The notes below the pieces were generated by a model. That model was not told the origin of the DNA. It saw only the letters and a list, made by a program, of their open reading frames with translations, and searched no databases. A program made the position numbers and the translations under genes. Positions 42,511 through 51,872 of a stretch of DNA of 64,000 bases are shown piece after piece. Within the stretch, counting starts at the first letter, position 1. Every line of letters starts with the position of its first letter. Origin of the DNA: Aquimarina rhabdastrellae (GTDB taxonomy: Bacteria > Bacteroidota > Bacteroidia > Flavobacteriales > Flavobacteriaceae); contig CANDNT010000001.1 of NCBI GenBank assembly GCA_947387485.1, positions 558,001-622,000 of the forward strand. Direction: 5' to 3'.

Positions 42511-42918
42511 ATGGCACGTATTCTAGCTATAGATTATGGAAGTAAGAGATGTGGAATTGCTGTTACTGATGAATCTCAAATTATTGCCTCTGGTTTAACT
42601 ACTGTTGATACTAAAGTTCTTTTGGATTGGCTAAAAGAATATACTTCAAAAGAAGAAGTTGAGCTTTTTATCATAGGTGAACCCAAACGTCTTCATGGTG
42701 AAGCGTCTCAAAGTGAAGCTTTAATTAAACCATTCATCAAAAAACTCAATACTACTTTTTCAATTCCGATTAAAAGAATTGATGAACGTTTTACTTCAAA
42801 AATAGCATTTAACACTATGCTTGCTAGTGGAATATCAAAGAAGAAAAGACAAAATAAAGCACTAGTAGATCAAATTAGTGCTACTATAATACTTCAAGAT
42901 TATTTATATAACCGATAA
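42511..42918 (+). CDS. ruvX: Putative Holliday junction resolvase / pre-16S nuclease RuvX (YqgF)
   Basis: A 135-residue RNase H-fold protein of the YqgF/RuvX family, implicated in 16S rRNA 5'-end maturation and Holliday junction resolution. The first strand holds the catalytic Asp in 'ILAIDYGSKRCGIAVTDE'; later motifs are 'FIIGEPKRLHGEAS' and 'RIDERFTSKIA' with a conserved Asp and Glu, and the C-terminal helix 'KALVDQISATIILQDYL' supplies the last acidic residue. It is followed 49 bases later by def. Confidence 0.93.
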   Translation: MARILAIDYGSKRCGIAVTDESQIIASGLTTVDTKVLLDWLKEYTSKEEVELFIIGEPKRLHGEASQSEALIKPFIKKLNTTFSIPIKRIDERFTSKIAFNTMLASGISKKKRQNKALVDQISATIILQDYLYNR

Positions 42919-42967
42919 TTTTCTTGAAATAATCAATATTACATTAATTCATTTTAGATAATATCAC

Positions 42968-43558
42968 ATGGTTTTACCAATTGTTGCATACGGAGATCCT
43001 GTATTAAGAAAAAAAGCAAAAGACATCACCAAAGATTATCCAAACTTTACAGAGTTACTAGATAATATGTTTGAAACAATGTATAATGCTCATGGTGTAG
43101 GATTAGCTGCTCCACAAATAGGTTTACTTATTCGTTTATTCATTGTGGATGCAGAACCTTTTGCCGAAGATGATGAAATCTCTGAAGAAGAAGCTGCTGT
43201 TTTAAAAACATTAAAAAAACCTTTTATTAATCCTGAAATTATTGAAGAAACAGGTGAAGAATGGGCTTTTAATGAAGGATGTTTGAGTATTCCGGATATT
43301 AGAGAAGATGTTTTTAGAAAAGAAACTATAAAAATTCGTTATTACGATATTAATTTTAACGAACATGTAGAAACTTATAGTGGTCTTGCTGCTCGTGTAA
43401 TTCAACACGAATACGACCATATTGAAGGAATTTTATTCACTGATAAACTATCTAGTTTAAAAAAGCGTTTAATCAAAGGAAAATTAAATAACATTTCTTC
43501 AGGAAAAATACGTGTTGATTATCGTATGCGCTTTCCTTTAGCAAAAAAAGGACGTTAA
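42968..43558 (+). CDS. def: Peptide deformylase
   Basis: A 196-residue deformylase, removing formyl groups from new proteins at the ribosome. All three motifs are present: 'GVGLAAPQIG' with Q50, 'EGCLSIP' with metal ligand C105, and H147-E148-x2-H151 in 'QHEYDHIEG'. There is an acidic insertion of about 15 residues (around 66-80, 'EDDEISEEEAAVL') between the first and second motifs, usual for Bacteroidota enzymes. It lies between ruvX and the DUF5606 gene, a common flavobacterial order. Confidence 0.95.
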   Translation: MVLPIVAYGDPVLRKKAKDITKDYPNFTELLDNMFETMYNAHGVGLAAPQIGLLIRLFIVDAEPFAEDDEISEEEAAVLKTLKKPFINPEIIEETGEEWAFNEGCLSIPDIREDVFRKETIKIRYYDINFNEHVETYSGLAARVIQHEYDHIEGILFTDKLSSLKKRLIKGKLNNISSGKIRVDYRMRFPLAKKGR

Positions 43559-43632
43559 TTTTTTTTGATTTTTAATGGCAAACTATTGATATTTGCCGCC
43601 TTGAATAAAAAATATTTAGAATTTAAAGATAT

Positions 43633-44058
43633 ATGAGTTTAGATAAAATTTTAGCTATTTCAGGTAAACCTGGATTATATGAATTAAAAGCACAAACTCG
43701 TGGAGGTTTTGTTGCAGAATCATTGGCTGACGGAAAACGTACTGCTATAAATATGCGCCATAACGTGAGTGTATTGAGTGAAATCGCTATTTATACTTAC
43801 ACAGAAGAGATGCCTTTAAGAGAAGTATTTAATCGTATTAAAGAGAAAGAAAACGGAGCTCAAACCATTAGTCATAAAGAATCAAAAGATAAACTTACTG
43901 CTTATTTTAGTGAAATTCTTCCTGACTATGATGTAGATCGTGTTTACCCTAGTGATATTAAAAAAGTAGTGCAATGGTACAACATTTTACACGGAAAAGG
44001 ATTTACCGATTTCTCTGAACCTGAAACAGCTACAGCAGCTACTCAAGAAGAAGAATAA
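43633..44058 (+). CDS. DUF5606 domain protein
   Basis: A 141-residue soluble protein conserved in Bacteroidota next to def. It opens 'MSLDKILAISGKPGLYEL', followed by 'GGFVAESLADGKRT', 'VLSEIAIYTYTEEMPLREVF' and a C-terminal 'LPDYDVDRVYPSDIKKVVQWYNIL' helical part, ending in an Ala/Glu-rich tail. It may contain an OB- or SH3-like N-terminal fold and a helical C-terminus; function unknown, but the fixed position suggests a translation-related role. GATATTTG upstream is one mismatch from a -7 element. Confidence 0.8.
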   Translation: MSLDKILAISGKPGLYELKAQTRGGFVAESLADGKRTAINMRHNVSVLSEIAIYTYTEEMPLREVFNRIKEKENGAQTISHKESKDKLTAYFSEILPDYDVDRVYPSDIKKVVQWYNILHGKGFTDFSEPETATAATQEEE

Positions 44059-44076
44059 CACTTATTTTCTTATACT

Positions 44077-44110
44077 AAAATGGTTACTTGATACAAGTAA
44101 CCATTTTTTA
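44077..44110 (+). terminator. Terminator after the ruvX-def-DUF5606 group
   Basis: A perfect 13-bp stem (44077-44089 with 44095-44107) with a 5-base loop and a T6 tract, 18 bases after the stop codon. Confidence 0.85.
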
Positions 44111-44201
44111 TTGATACTATTTTAACATCAAACTTCTACTTTACTGTATATTATTTTTGATTAGTCTACGTTATCATTACAACTAATTATATCTATACGT
44201 T

Positions 44202-44720
44202 ATGATTCATTACAAATCAAAAACAACCAATTCAAATTTTTCTTTATACTTAAGCGTCCTATTTTTTTGCTTATTTTTCAATTCATCTTTTTCACAAGAA
44301 ATAGCAGAAAACGCTATAGGTTTACGCCTAGGTGATAATGATGGTTTTGGTGCTGAAATATCATATCAACGTGCAATCTTTTCTAATAATCGTTTAGAAT
44401 TCAACTTGGGTTGGAGAGATAAGCGTGATTTTGATGCGATAAGATCTGTAGGTGTTTATCAATGGGTTTTTCCTATCGAGGGGAATTTTAATTGGTTTGT
44501 AGGTCCCGGAGTTGGTGTAGGGTTAATTGATGTTGATGAAGATCGAATTGATCGCAACGATGATGAAGTTTTTGCACTTATTGCAGGTGACATCGGTATT
44601 GAATATCATTTTGATTTCCCTTTACTTATTTCGTTAGATTTTAGACCAGAGATAAATTTCAACAATTATGATGATGATCTTAATTTTGATATTGCTCTAG
44701 GTTTCCGTTATCAATTTTAA
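44202..44720 (+). CDS. Outer-membrane beta-barrel protein, paralogue 2
   Basis: A 172-residue protein with a signal peptide (about 1-31, 'SSFSQ'). It resembles the protein at 25528-26040 over its full mature length, sharing 'GFGAEISYQRA', 'YQWVFPI', 'GNFNW' and 'IGIEY', with the same terminal 'YQF'. A small outer-membrane barrel is likely, with acidic turns that could bind cations. It stands alone between the DUF5606 terminator and the lipoprotein gene. Confidence 0.85.
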   Translation: MIHYKSKTTNSNFSLYLSVLFFCLFFNSSFSQEIAENAIGLRLGDNDGFGAEISYQRAIFSNNRLEFNLGWRDKRDFDAIRSVGVYQWVFPIEGNFNWFVGPGVGVGLIDVDEDRIDRNDDEVFALIAGDIGIEYHFDFPLLISLDFRPEINFNNYDDDLNFDIALGFRYQF

Positions 44721-44840
44721 AATAAGGTTTAATCTTTCATAAACTTTTTTAAATAAATTCCAATAAAACTAATCACTCTTAGATTCTTTTCTTTTTTATA
44801 TTTTGGGGTCGCATTAAATTAACTTAAACCCCTATTTTAA

Positions 44841-45656
44841 ATGAAAAAAAGATTCCCCTTAATTCCTTTTTTATTATTCTTAATGCTATCTACATTTAGC
44901 ATTTCATGTTCTGGTGATGACGACGAGACTACAGATGGAAATAATAATACTAATGATAATGAAATTGTTGCTATCGAATGTGGTACAGAAGGTATGATCT
45001 CTAATACTACTGTTTGTAATACTCAAGTTGGAGATTATGAATTAGCTTATGCGTTACCTCAAGGTACTCCAAAACGATTAGCTGTATATTTTCATGGTGA
45101 CGGATCAGAAAGACCTAATTTATCTGGTTTATTTGCTCAAACAGAGTTTGCTCAGGCAAACGATGTTATCCTTCTTGCCATTCATGCAAATACTTATAAA
45201 GATACTGATAGAGGTCCTATACGCAGCTGGGCAAAGAAAAATGGTGCAGAAGGTGTTACTGATGTAATTGATGCTTTTGTTAATCTTTATGATTTGCCTA
45301 CAAATAATATGTTTTTTATAGGTGTATCAGGTGGTGCTTGGTATCTTACCGATGATTTTATTCCAGCTACTGGTCATCTTTATCAAGGTTCTTATCATAT
45401 AGCTTGTGGTGCAAATAATCCAGAGGATCGTGATTTTGTATGGGATCCTACAACTCAAACCGATTTTACATCAAAAATCTTTATCAATTATGATTATGGT
45501 TCTGGAGATTTCTTAGTACCGTCTATCGAACGTAGTATTGAGTATTATCGCAATAAAGGTTTTACTGTTTTTACTCCTGATCCATTAGGTGGTGAAGGAC
45601 ATTGTGGTACGCCATTTAACACTAACGCAGTTGATTTTTGGGCTCAATATTTATAA
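44841..45656 (+). CDS. Surface lipoprotein with alpha/beta-hydrolase fold
   Basis: A 271-residue lipoprotein: signal peptide with lipobox 'SISC' (C23) followed by 'SGDDDE', an acidic lipoprotein-export signal for the cell surface, then an Asn/Asp-rich linker to about residue 45. The rest is an alpha/beta-hydrolase-like domain: 'LAVYFHGDGSERPNL', a candidate nucleophile Ser in 'FIGVSGGAWYL', an Asp near 'NYDYGSGDFLV' and a final His in 'GGEGHCGTPF'. These suggest an esterase or depolymerase; substrate unknown. Confidence 0.75.
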   Translation: MKKRFPLIPFLLFLMLSTFSISCSGDDDETTDGNNNTNDNEIVAIECGTEGMISNTTVCNTQVGDYELAYALPQGTPKRLAVYFHGDGSERPNLSGLFAQTEFAQANDVILLAIHANTYKDTDRGPIRSWAKKNGAEGVTDVIDAFVNLYDLPTNNMFFIGVSGGAWYLTDDFIPATGHLYQGSYHIACGANNPEDRDFVWDPTTQTDFTSKIFINYDYGSGDFLVPSIERSIEYYRNKGFTVFTPDPLGGEGHCGTPFNTNAVDFWAQYL

Positions 45657-45674
45657 TACTTTATTATATTATAC

Positions 45675-45717
45675 AAGAAAGGCTAATCAAATAATTGATT
45701 AGCCTTTCTTCTTTTTA
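45675..45717. terminator. Bidirectional terminator
   Basis: A perfect 16-bp stem (45675-45690 with 45695-45710) with a four-base loop and T-rich flank, between the convergent ends at 45656 and 45729. Confidence 0.9.
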
Positions 45718-45728
45718 TCTTTTTATCA

Positions 45729-46880
45729 CTATGCTATAATTTCCATAGCTTCTTCATATAAAGCTACATATTTAGGAACAATCTTATGTATATCAAATTG
45801 AGAAGCTTCAGTAAAGGCATTCTTTTTAAACTGCTCTAATACATCTTCATCTCTTAATATATTAATTCCATTTTGAGCCATTTCGGTAATATTTCCAACT
45901 TCACTTAAAAATCCTGATACACCATTCTTATTAACTTCAGATAATCCACCTGCATTAGTAGAAATTACTGGTACGTGATTAACCATAGCTTCAAGTGCTG
46001 CTAACCCAAAACTCTCTCTTTCTGATGGTAATAAAAATAAATCAGAAAAACATAGAATTTTATCGATCTCATTACTATTTCCTAAAAATAAGACCTTATC
46101 ACAGATACCTAACGCTTTTGCTTGTTCTTCTGCTCCTTCTCTTTCTGGACCATCACCTACCATAATTAACTTAGATGGAATTTCTTTTTGTATTTGATGA
46201 TAAATAGCAACTACATCATTAATACGTTTTACTTTTCTAAAATTACTAATATGAGTAATAATACGTTCTTCTGGTTTAGCCATTAGATCCCTTTTACAAT
46301 CTGTAAAATGTACATCGTGCTTCTCCATATCAATAAAATTAGGGACTACCTTTATTTCTTTATTGATATCAAACAAACGTAAGGTATCTTCTTTTAAACT
46401 GTCAGAAACAGATGTTACAACATCACTATTATTAATACTAAAAGTTACTGCTGGCTTATAAAAAGGATGATTCCCTACTAATGTAATGTCTGTACCATGT
46501 AATGTAGTGACCATAGGAATATCTATACTTTCTTCTTTAAGCATTTGTTTTGCCATATATCCTGCATAAGCATGCGGAATAGCGTAATGCACGTGTAAAA
46601 CATCTATTTGATGTTCTTTAATAGTATTTACCAATTTGCTAGATAATGCTAATTCATATGGTTGATAATGAAATAGTGGATATTCTGGTACACTTACTTC
46701 ATGAAAATGAATATTAGGGTTTAATAAATCTAATCTTACTGGCTGCTTATACGTAATAAAATGAACTTCATGATTTAGTTTAGCAAGTGCTATACCTAAT
46801 TCTGTTGCTACTACTCCACTCCCACCAAAAGTAGGATAACATACTATCGCAATTTTCACACGTTTAAATTTTAATGACAA
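45729..46880 (-). CDS. bshA: N-acetyl-alpha-D-glucosaminyl L-malate synthase BshA
   Basis: A 383-residue GT4-family glycosyltransferase performing the first step of bacillithiol synthesis (UDP-GlcNAc plus L-malate). Typical features: 'IAIVCYPTFGGSGVVATELG' at the N-terminus, 'VLHVHYAIPHAYAGYMAKQML', and the UDP-sugar site 'PSERESFGLAALEAMVNHVPVISTNAGG' shape near residue 290. The first eight residues (MSLKFKRV) may be untranslated because a GTG at residue 8 would also fit the family start. It diverges from fabV, separated by 323 A/T-rich bases that hold only promoters. Confidence 0.93.
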   Translation of the reverse strand: MSLKFKRVKIAIVCYPTFGGSGVVATELGIALAKLNHEVHFITYKQPVRLDLLNPNIHFHEVSVPEYPLFHYQPYELALSSKLVNTIKEHQIDVLHVHYAIPHAYAGYMAKQMLKEESIDIPMVTTLHGTDITLVGNHPFYKPAVTFSINNSDVVTSVSDSLKEDTLRLFDINKEIKVVPNFIDMEKHDVHFTDCKRDLMAKPEERIITHISNFRKVKRINDVVAIYHQIQKEIPSKLIMVGDGPEREGAEEQAKALGICDKVLFLGNSNEIDKILCFSDLFLLPSERESFGLAALEAMVNHVPVISTNAGGLSEVNKNGVSGFLSEVGNITEMAQNGINILRDEDVLEQFKKNAFTEASQFDIHKIVPKYVALYEEAMEIIA

Positions 46881-47104
46881 TCAATTAACCTTAAAATTAA
46901 GGGGATTATAAGAATTCCTTAATTCGTCTACAAATTACATTAAAATTACAATTGCTTCCTGTTAAAAAAGTTGTTAAATCATTATCAATTTATATTACCT
47001 CTAAAATGTATTTCTCTAAGCATTTCAAAAACAAAGTCTAAGAAGTCTATTTATATTAAAAATCTTTTTGACATTCTTTTTCGGTATCTAAATTCTCTAA
47101 TCTT

Positions 47105-47134
47105 TTTGTCCTACTAAAAAAACGTTTAGCTTTG
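47105..47134 (+). promoter_or_regulatory. Bacteroidota housekeeping promoter of fabV
   Basis: TTTG (47105-47108) and TAGCTTTG (47127-47134) with 18 bases between match the full -33/-7 consensus TTTG-N(17-23)-TAnnTTTG. This is the clearest promoter in the window; it leaves a 60-base leader before the fabV start codon. Confidence 0.75.
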
Positions 47135-47203
47135 CATGTGAATATACTTGGATAATAAAAATCTTATTTTTTTGTTATTCAAATCAAATTAAACAACGTT
47201 ATT

Positions 47204-48397
47204 ATGATTATAACACCTAGAACACGTGGTTTTATATGTTTGACAGCTCATCCAAAAGGTTGTGAGCAAAATGTACTCAATCAAATTGAATACATCAAAT
47301 CTAAAGGAGCTATCGATGGTCCTAAAAAGGTTTTAGTAATCGGAGCTTCAACTGGTTTTGGTTTAGCTTCTAGAATTACTAGTGCGTTTGGTTCTGAAGC
47401 TTCTACTATAGGAGTTTATTTTGAAAAACCACCTGCAAAAGGTAAAACAGCTTCTCCTGGATGGTATAATACAGCTGCATTTGAAACTGAAGCTCATAAA
47501 GCTAATTTATATGCAAAAAGTATTAATGGTGATGCTTTTTCTAATGAAATAAAAGAACAAACTATAGCACTTATTAAAGAAGATCTAGGTCAAGTTGATT
47601 TAGTTATATATAGTTTAGCCTCTCCTGTTCGTACTCACCCTGTTACTGGTAAACGTCATAAATCTGTATTAAAACCTATAGGACAACCTTTTAAAAATAA
47701 AACTGTAGACTTCCATACTGGAGTTGTATCAGATATAGCTATAGATCCATGTACAGAAGAGGATATCCAAAATACTGTTACAGTAATGGGTGGTGAAGAT
47801 TGGAAAATGTGGATGGATGCTCTAAAAGCAGCAGATGTTTTAGCTCTAAAAGCTACAACTGTGGCATATTCTTATATCGGGCCAGAAGTTACAGAACCTG
47901 TATATCGTAAAGGAACTATAGGTAAAGCAAAAGAAGATTTAGAAGCTACTGCTTTTAAAATAAATGATAGTTTAAAAGATTTAAATGGTCAAGCTTATGT
48001 TTCTGTTAACAAAGCACTAGTAACACAAGCGAGTTCTGCTATTCCTGTAATTCCATTATATATTTCATTATTATATAAAATAATGAAAACTAATAATGTT
48101 CATGAAGGTTGTATCGAACAGATTCAACGTTTATTTAGTGAACGTTTATATCATGGTGGAGTTGTTCCTACAGATAATGAAGGACGTATTCGTATTGACG
48201 ATTGGGAAATGCGTGAAGATATTCAAGCCAAAGTAAAAGAATTATGGGATCAAGCTACAAGCGAAAACTTAGCACAACTAGGAGATCTAGAAGGTTATGC
48301 TAATGATTTCTTTAATTTATTTGGTTTTAAAGTAGAAGGTGTTGATTATGATGCTGAAGCAGATGAAATAGTAAATATCCCAGGTCTACAAGAATAA
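47204..48397 (+). CDS. fabV: Trans-2-enoyl-ACP/CoA reductase FabV
   Basis: A 397-residue FabV, the NADH-dependent enoyl reductase completing the fatty-acid elongation cycle and resistant to triclosan in known cases. The Rossmann glycine motif is in 'VLVIGASTGFGLASRI' (about 43-58), and the catalytic pair is Y234-x8-K243 in 'VYRKGTIGKAK', in register with known FabV enzymes (Y235, K244). 'SPVRTHPVTG' near 140 is another fixed landmark. Length is typical for the family. Confidence 0.96.
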   Translation: MIITPRTRGFICLTAHPKGCEQNVLNQIEYIKSKGAIDGPKKVLVIGASTGFGLASRITSAFGSEASTIGVYFEKPPAKGKTASPGWYNTAAFETEAHKANLYAKSINGDAFSNEIKEQTIALIKEDLGQVDLVIYSLASPVRTHPVTGKRHKSVLKPIGQPFKNKTVDFHTGVVSDIAIDPCTEEDIQNTVTVMGGEDWKMWMDALKAADVLALKATTVAYSYIGPEVTEPVYRKGTIGKAKEDLEATAFKINDSLKDLNGQAYVSVNKALVTQASSAIPVIPLYISLLYKIMKTNNVHEGCIEQIQRLFSERLYHGGVVPTDNEGRIRIDDWEMREDIQAKVKELWDQATSENLAQLGDLEGYANDFFNLFGFKVEGVDYDAEADEIVNIPGLQE

Positions 48398-48432
48398 TAT
48401 TAAAAAAATCTAGTTTTTTAATATATCATATT

Positions 48433-48465
48433 GAGCTTCAAGTAATTCTTATTTGAAGCTCTTTT
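48433..48465 (+). terminator. Terminator after fabV
   Basis: A 9-bp stem (GAGCTTCAA at 48433 with TTGAAGCTC) around an A/T-rich loop and followed by a T tract, 35 bases after the stop codon. Confidence 0.7.
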
Positions 48466-49040
48466 CTTTAGATACAACTGATGTTAATTAAATACTACTA
48501 GTAGTAAAATTAATATTTCTAACTATTTCAAGTCGAATAATACTTTTTTAATTAAACGTTCATTATTGTTATTTTAATACTATTTTTATCTAAAAACAAA
48601 TGTTTTTGATAATTTAGGGTGATTAAATAATAAAATATTTATCTATTTTTAGCTAAATTCATCATTATTCACAACTATGTTCTTAAAAAAAACACTCTTA
48701 AAACCTATTAAAAAAAATGAACTTAATACCACCTCAAAAAAAATATTCTTTATTAACTCTATTATAAATAATCTAATAGTATTTGCTTTTTTTACGACAA
48801 TACAAAATTTAAAGCAAAATTGTCATACTATTACAAAATATAGCGTATTCCATCAATGGAATGTTAATTTCATAGTTTGCAAAAATAAGCCAATAAAATC
48901 ATGGTTATCCCCTAAAGAACAAGATTTTATATTACATCAATGCATCTTTATTTTATGAATTATATCTAAACATATATAATTTAAAGAAGGGAGTTTTTGG
49001 ATATAGATTTTATGGATTTTAACAATATGATTTTAAACTT
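48466..49040. other. Gene-poor stretch with a 14-bp perfect palindrome
   Basis: About 575 A/T-rich bases. The one clear element is the palindrome TACTACTAGTAGTA (48493-48506), a size suited to a dimeric regulator. A 93-codon frame at 48677-48958 lacks recognisable domains, has Lys/Asn/Ile-biased composition expected by chance in A/T-rich DNA, and is not called as a gene. Confidence 0.4.
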
Positions 49041-49535
49041 ATGACCACACAAAAGATTATTACTTTACAAGAAACTATTGATTTTTTCTCAAAGATTACA
49101 ACTTTATTAAAAGAGGCTATTCCTAATCAAGTAACTATTAACTCTGCTTCTAATAAATGTACTATTACTCCTTTTTCATCATCGGTTTCTCAAATTTGGA
49201 TTAAACTTGATATTTCTGCAAAAGAATTAATTGTAGGAAGAGGATTTTTTAAAGAGCATTTTTCTGTAGATAAAGATGAAATTACAAAGGGTTTTTCAAC
49301 ATTTATTGATCATCTTATTATAAAACAACGAAGAATTGATTATTTCTTAGGTAACTCTATTTACCAAAGTGATTATGAAATCTATAGAAAAGGAAATGGT
49401 TATGTAAAATATGGTACAGTAGAATTTGCCAATTATAACACCACTACAAAAAAGAGAAAAAAAACAATTTCATTTGATCCCATTTTAAATAAAAGGGAAC
49501 ATAAAACACTATTAAAAAATATTCATGAGCTATAA
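49041..49535 (+). CDS. Hypothetical protein (164 aa)
   Basis: A soluble, slightly basic protein that I do not recognise. It has an N-terminal helix 'TIDFFSKITTLLKEAI', a beta-rich middle ('QIWIKLDISAKELIVGRGFFKEHFSV'), a helix 'STFIDHLIIKQRRIDYFL' and a basic C-terminal third ('TTTKKRKKTISF'). No signal peptide, membrane segment or catalytic motif is seen. It lies 78 bases before the sodium/solute symporter gene on the same strand. Confidence 0.6.
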   Translation: MTTQKIITLQETIDFFSKITTLLKEAIPNQVTINSASNKCTITPFSSSVSQIWIKLDISAKELIVGRGFFKEHFSVDKDEITKGFSTFIDHLIIKQRRIDYFLGNSIYQSDYEIYRKGNGYVKYGTVEFANYNTTTKKRKKTISFDPILNKREHKTLLKNIHEL

Positions 49536-49613
49536 GTTTCTATAAGCGAAATTTATATAGCATATGTTATTCTTAAAAGTATTAGATTTGAAAAAACCAT
49601 AACAATAAAATTT

Positions 49614-51383
49614 ATGTCATTATCTATTTTAGATTGGGGAATCATTATTGGTTTCTTTCTCGTGTTTACCATAATAGGTATTATCTTATCCAAACAAGCT
49701 GGTAAAAGTGCAAAAGATTTCTTTTTATCAGGTCGCAACATGCCTTGGTGGCTTTTAGGTATTTCTATGGTTGCTACTACCTTTTCTGCAGATACGCCTA
49801 ACTTGGTTACTGATATTGTAAGACAAAATGGTATTTCTGGAAATTGGGTTTGGTGGGCATTTCTATTAACCGGGATGCTTACTGTTTTTGTTTATGCAAA
49901 ATTATGGAGGCGCTCAGATGTTTTAACTGATCTAGAATTTTATGAAATACGATATAGTGGCAAAGCAGCAGCTTTTTTAAGAGGTTTTAGAGCCTTATAT
50001 CTGGGTGTATTTTTTAATGTTATGATTATGGCAAATGTATGCCTTGCCGCTATTAAAATAGGTGGAGTCTTATTTGGTCTTCAACCTTGGGAATGTGTTC
50101 TTTATGCATCCATAATCACTGTGATATACAGTACTTTTGGAGGTTTAAAAGGTGTTATCATTACCGATTTCATTCAGTTTATTATTGCTATGGTAGGATC
50201 GGTTGCCGCTGCATATTACCTTATAAATACAACAGAAATTGGTGGTTTAGATAATCTCTTAACACAATCTAATGTTGCTGATAAATTAGATTTTTTACCC
50301 GATTTTAATGATTCTAAATCTTTAATTACACTCTTAATCATACCGTTGGCAGTACAATGGTGGAGTGTATGGTATCCAGGTGCAGAACCTGGTGGTGGTG
50401 GTTATATTGCCCAACGTATGCTTTCTGCCAAAGATGAGAAACATGCTATTGGTGCTACCTTATTGTTTAATATTGCGCATTATGCCTTACGTCCTTGGCC
50501 ATGGATATTAATTGCTCTTGCTTCATTGGTTATCTTTCCAGAATTATCAAATATTCAAGAAGTATTTCCTCATTTGGATTCCTCTATTATTGGGCATGAT
50601 TTAGCTTATTCTGCTATGCTTACCAAACTACCTAGTGGTTTATTAGGTCTTGTTGTAGCATCTTTAATAGCAGCTTTTATGAGTACTATCTCTACTCATC
50701 TCAATTGGGGATCATCTTATATAGCAATTGATTTCTATAAACGTTTTATCAATCCTCAAGTTACCGAAAAAAAATTAGTTAATATTGGTCGTTTATCCAC
50801 TATTGGATTAATGATTCTTGCAGCATTATTTTCTTTAAAGCTTAGAAATGCACTAAGCACTTTTGAAATCTTACTACAAATTGGTGCTGGTACAGGTCTT
50901 ATCTTTATTCTACGATGGTTTTGGTGGCGTATTAATGCTTATAGCGAAATTACAGGGATGATTGTTTCTTTTATTCTTGCTATTTGGTTTGAATTCTTTC
51001 ATGAACCTGTATTCGGAGTTCAATTAGAAGGGTATCAAGAATTGTTATATGGTGTAGCTTTAACTACAATTTCATGGCTTGTAGTCACTTTGTTAACGCA
51101 ACCTACAGATGTAAAAGTATTAGCTTCTTTTTATAATAAAGTGAAACCTTATGGTAATGGATGGAATGGATTTAAATCTAAAGCTGAATCTAAAAAAATC
51201 GCTCTAACTAAAGCTTCAGATAATTTTACCAAAGATCTAGCTTCTATGCTTATGGGAGTAATTTTGGTCTACTGTGCTCTATTTGCTACTGGTTATTTTA
51301 TCTATGGAAACATAACTCATGGGCTTATTTTAAGCGGAATAGCATTAATTGCTACTTATCTTCTTATTAAACTTAAAAAATAA
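49614..51383 (+). CDS. Sodium:solute symporter family (SSS) transporter
   Basis: A 589-residue inner-membrane transporter of the sodium/solute symporter family. About 13-15 hydrophobic segments can be traced. Landmarks are the N-terminal 'GKSAKDFFLSGRNMPWWLLGISMVATTFSADTP' region (about 35-65, sodium-binding helix), 'YSTFGGLKGVIITDFIQF' near 178 and 'LIAAFMSTISTHLNWGSSYIAIDFYKRF' near 360. The substrate class (sugar, amino acid, nucleoside or other) cannot be told from these. It is followed by the small PH-domain gene. Confidence 0.9.
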   Translation: MSLSILDWGIIIGFFLVFTIIGIILSKQAGKSAKDFFLSGRNMPWWLLGISMVATTFSADTPNLVTDIVRQNGISGNWVWWAFLLTGMLTVFVYAKLWRRSDVLTDLEFYEIRYSGKAAAFLRGFRALYLGVFFNVMIMANVCLAAIKIGGVLFGLQPWECVLYASIITVIYSTFGGLKGVIITDFIQFIIAMVGSVAAAYYLINTTEIGGLDNLLTQSNVADKLDFLPDFNDSKSLITLLIIPLAVQWWSVWYPGAEPGGGGYIAQRMLSAKDEKHAIGATLLFNIAHYALRPWPWILIALASLVIFPELSNIQEVFPHLDSSIIGHDLAYSAMLTKLPSGLLGLVVASLIAAFMSTISTHLNWGSSYIAIDFYKRFINPQVTEKKLVNIGRLSTIGLMILAALFSLKLRNALSTFEILLQIGAGTGLIFILRWFWWRINAYSEITGMIVSFILAIWFEFFHEPVFGVQLEGYQELLYGVALTTISWLVVTLLTQPTDVKVLASFYNKVKPYGNGWNGFKSKAESKKIALTKASDNFTKDLASMLMGVILVYCALFATGYFIYGNITHGLILSGIALIATYLLIKLKK

Positions 51384-51421
51384 AAACGATATAAAATCAT
51401 ATTCAAAATCAAAATTCAATC

Positions 51422-51799
51422 ATGGGAATATTCAATAAAATTTTAGGGAATGCAAGCGAAGTTTCATCTGAAAAATTAAACGAAAAGTATGGCAGATTAC
51501 TTTCATCAAATGAACAGATAGAGCTGGGCTTCAAATTATTAAGAGATACTTTTATGTTCACCAATAAAAGACTCCTTTTAATAGATGTACAAGGTCTTAC
51601 TGGAAGTAAAGTAGAATATAAATCTATGCCTTATAAAAGCATCTCTAGATTCTCCTTAGAAACTGCTGGTACGTTTGATCTAGATGCCGAATTAAAAATC
51701 TGGATATCAAGTGCTGATCAACCTGCCATAAGTAAAAAATTCAACAAAAGTGTTGATGTCTATATGGTTCAACGCTTTCTAGCTGATAAAGTATTATAA
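51422..51799 (+). CDS. Bacterial PH-domain protein (bPH_1 type)
   Basis: A 125-residue protein made of one bacterial pleckstrin-homology-like domain of the YvbH/bPH_1 type: a helical start 'MGIFNKILGNASEVSSEKL', then 'EQIELGFKLLRDTFMFTNKRLLLIDVQG', 'KVEYKSMPYKSISRFSLETAG', 'LDAELKIWISS' and a C-terminal helix 'VYMVQRFLADKVL'. Family members form ring oligomers; function unsettled. It lies 38 bases after the symporter gene and has a terminator right after it. Confidence 0.88.
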   Translation: MGIFNKILGNASEVSSEKLNEKYGRLLSSNEQIELGFKLLRDTFMFTNKRLLLIDVQGLTGSKVEYKSMPYKSISRFSLETAGTFDLDAELKIWISSADQPAISKKFNKSVDVYMVQRFLADKVL

Positions 51800-51806
51800 T
51801 TTTCAC

Positions 51807-51847
51807 AAAAAAGAGCTATTAAGTTAAACTTAACAGCTCTTTTTTTA
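51807..51847. terminator. Bidirectional terminator
   Basis: An 11-bp outer stem of the form AAAAAAGAGCT / AGCTCTTTTTT, with an inner TTAAGTT/AACTTAA pairing, just after the stop at 51799. A T7 tract follows on the plus side. Confidence 0.85.
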
Positions 51848-51872
51848 GTTTTTATATGATGTTATTGATAGC

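Noticed and set aside
48677..48958. 93-codon frame with a hydrophobic stretch
   Set aside because: Lys/Asn/Ile/Phe-biased composition as expected by chance in A/T-rich DNA, no motif, no promoter or terminator placed for it.
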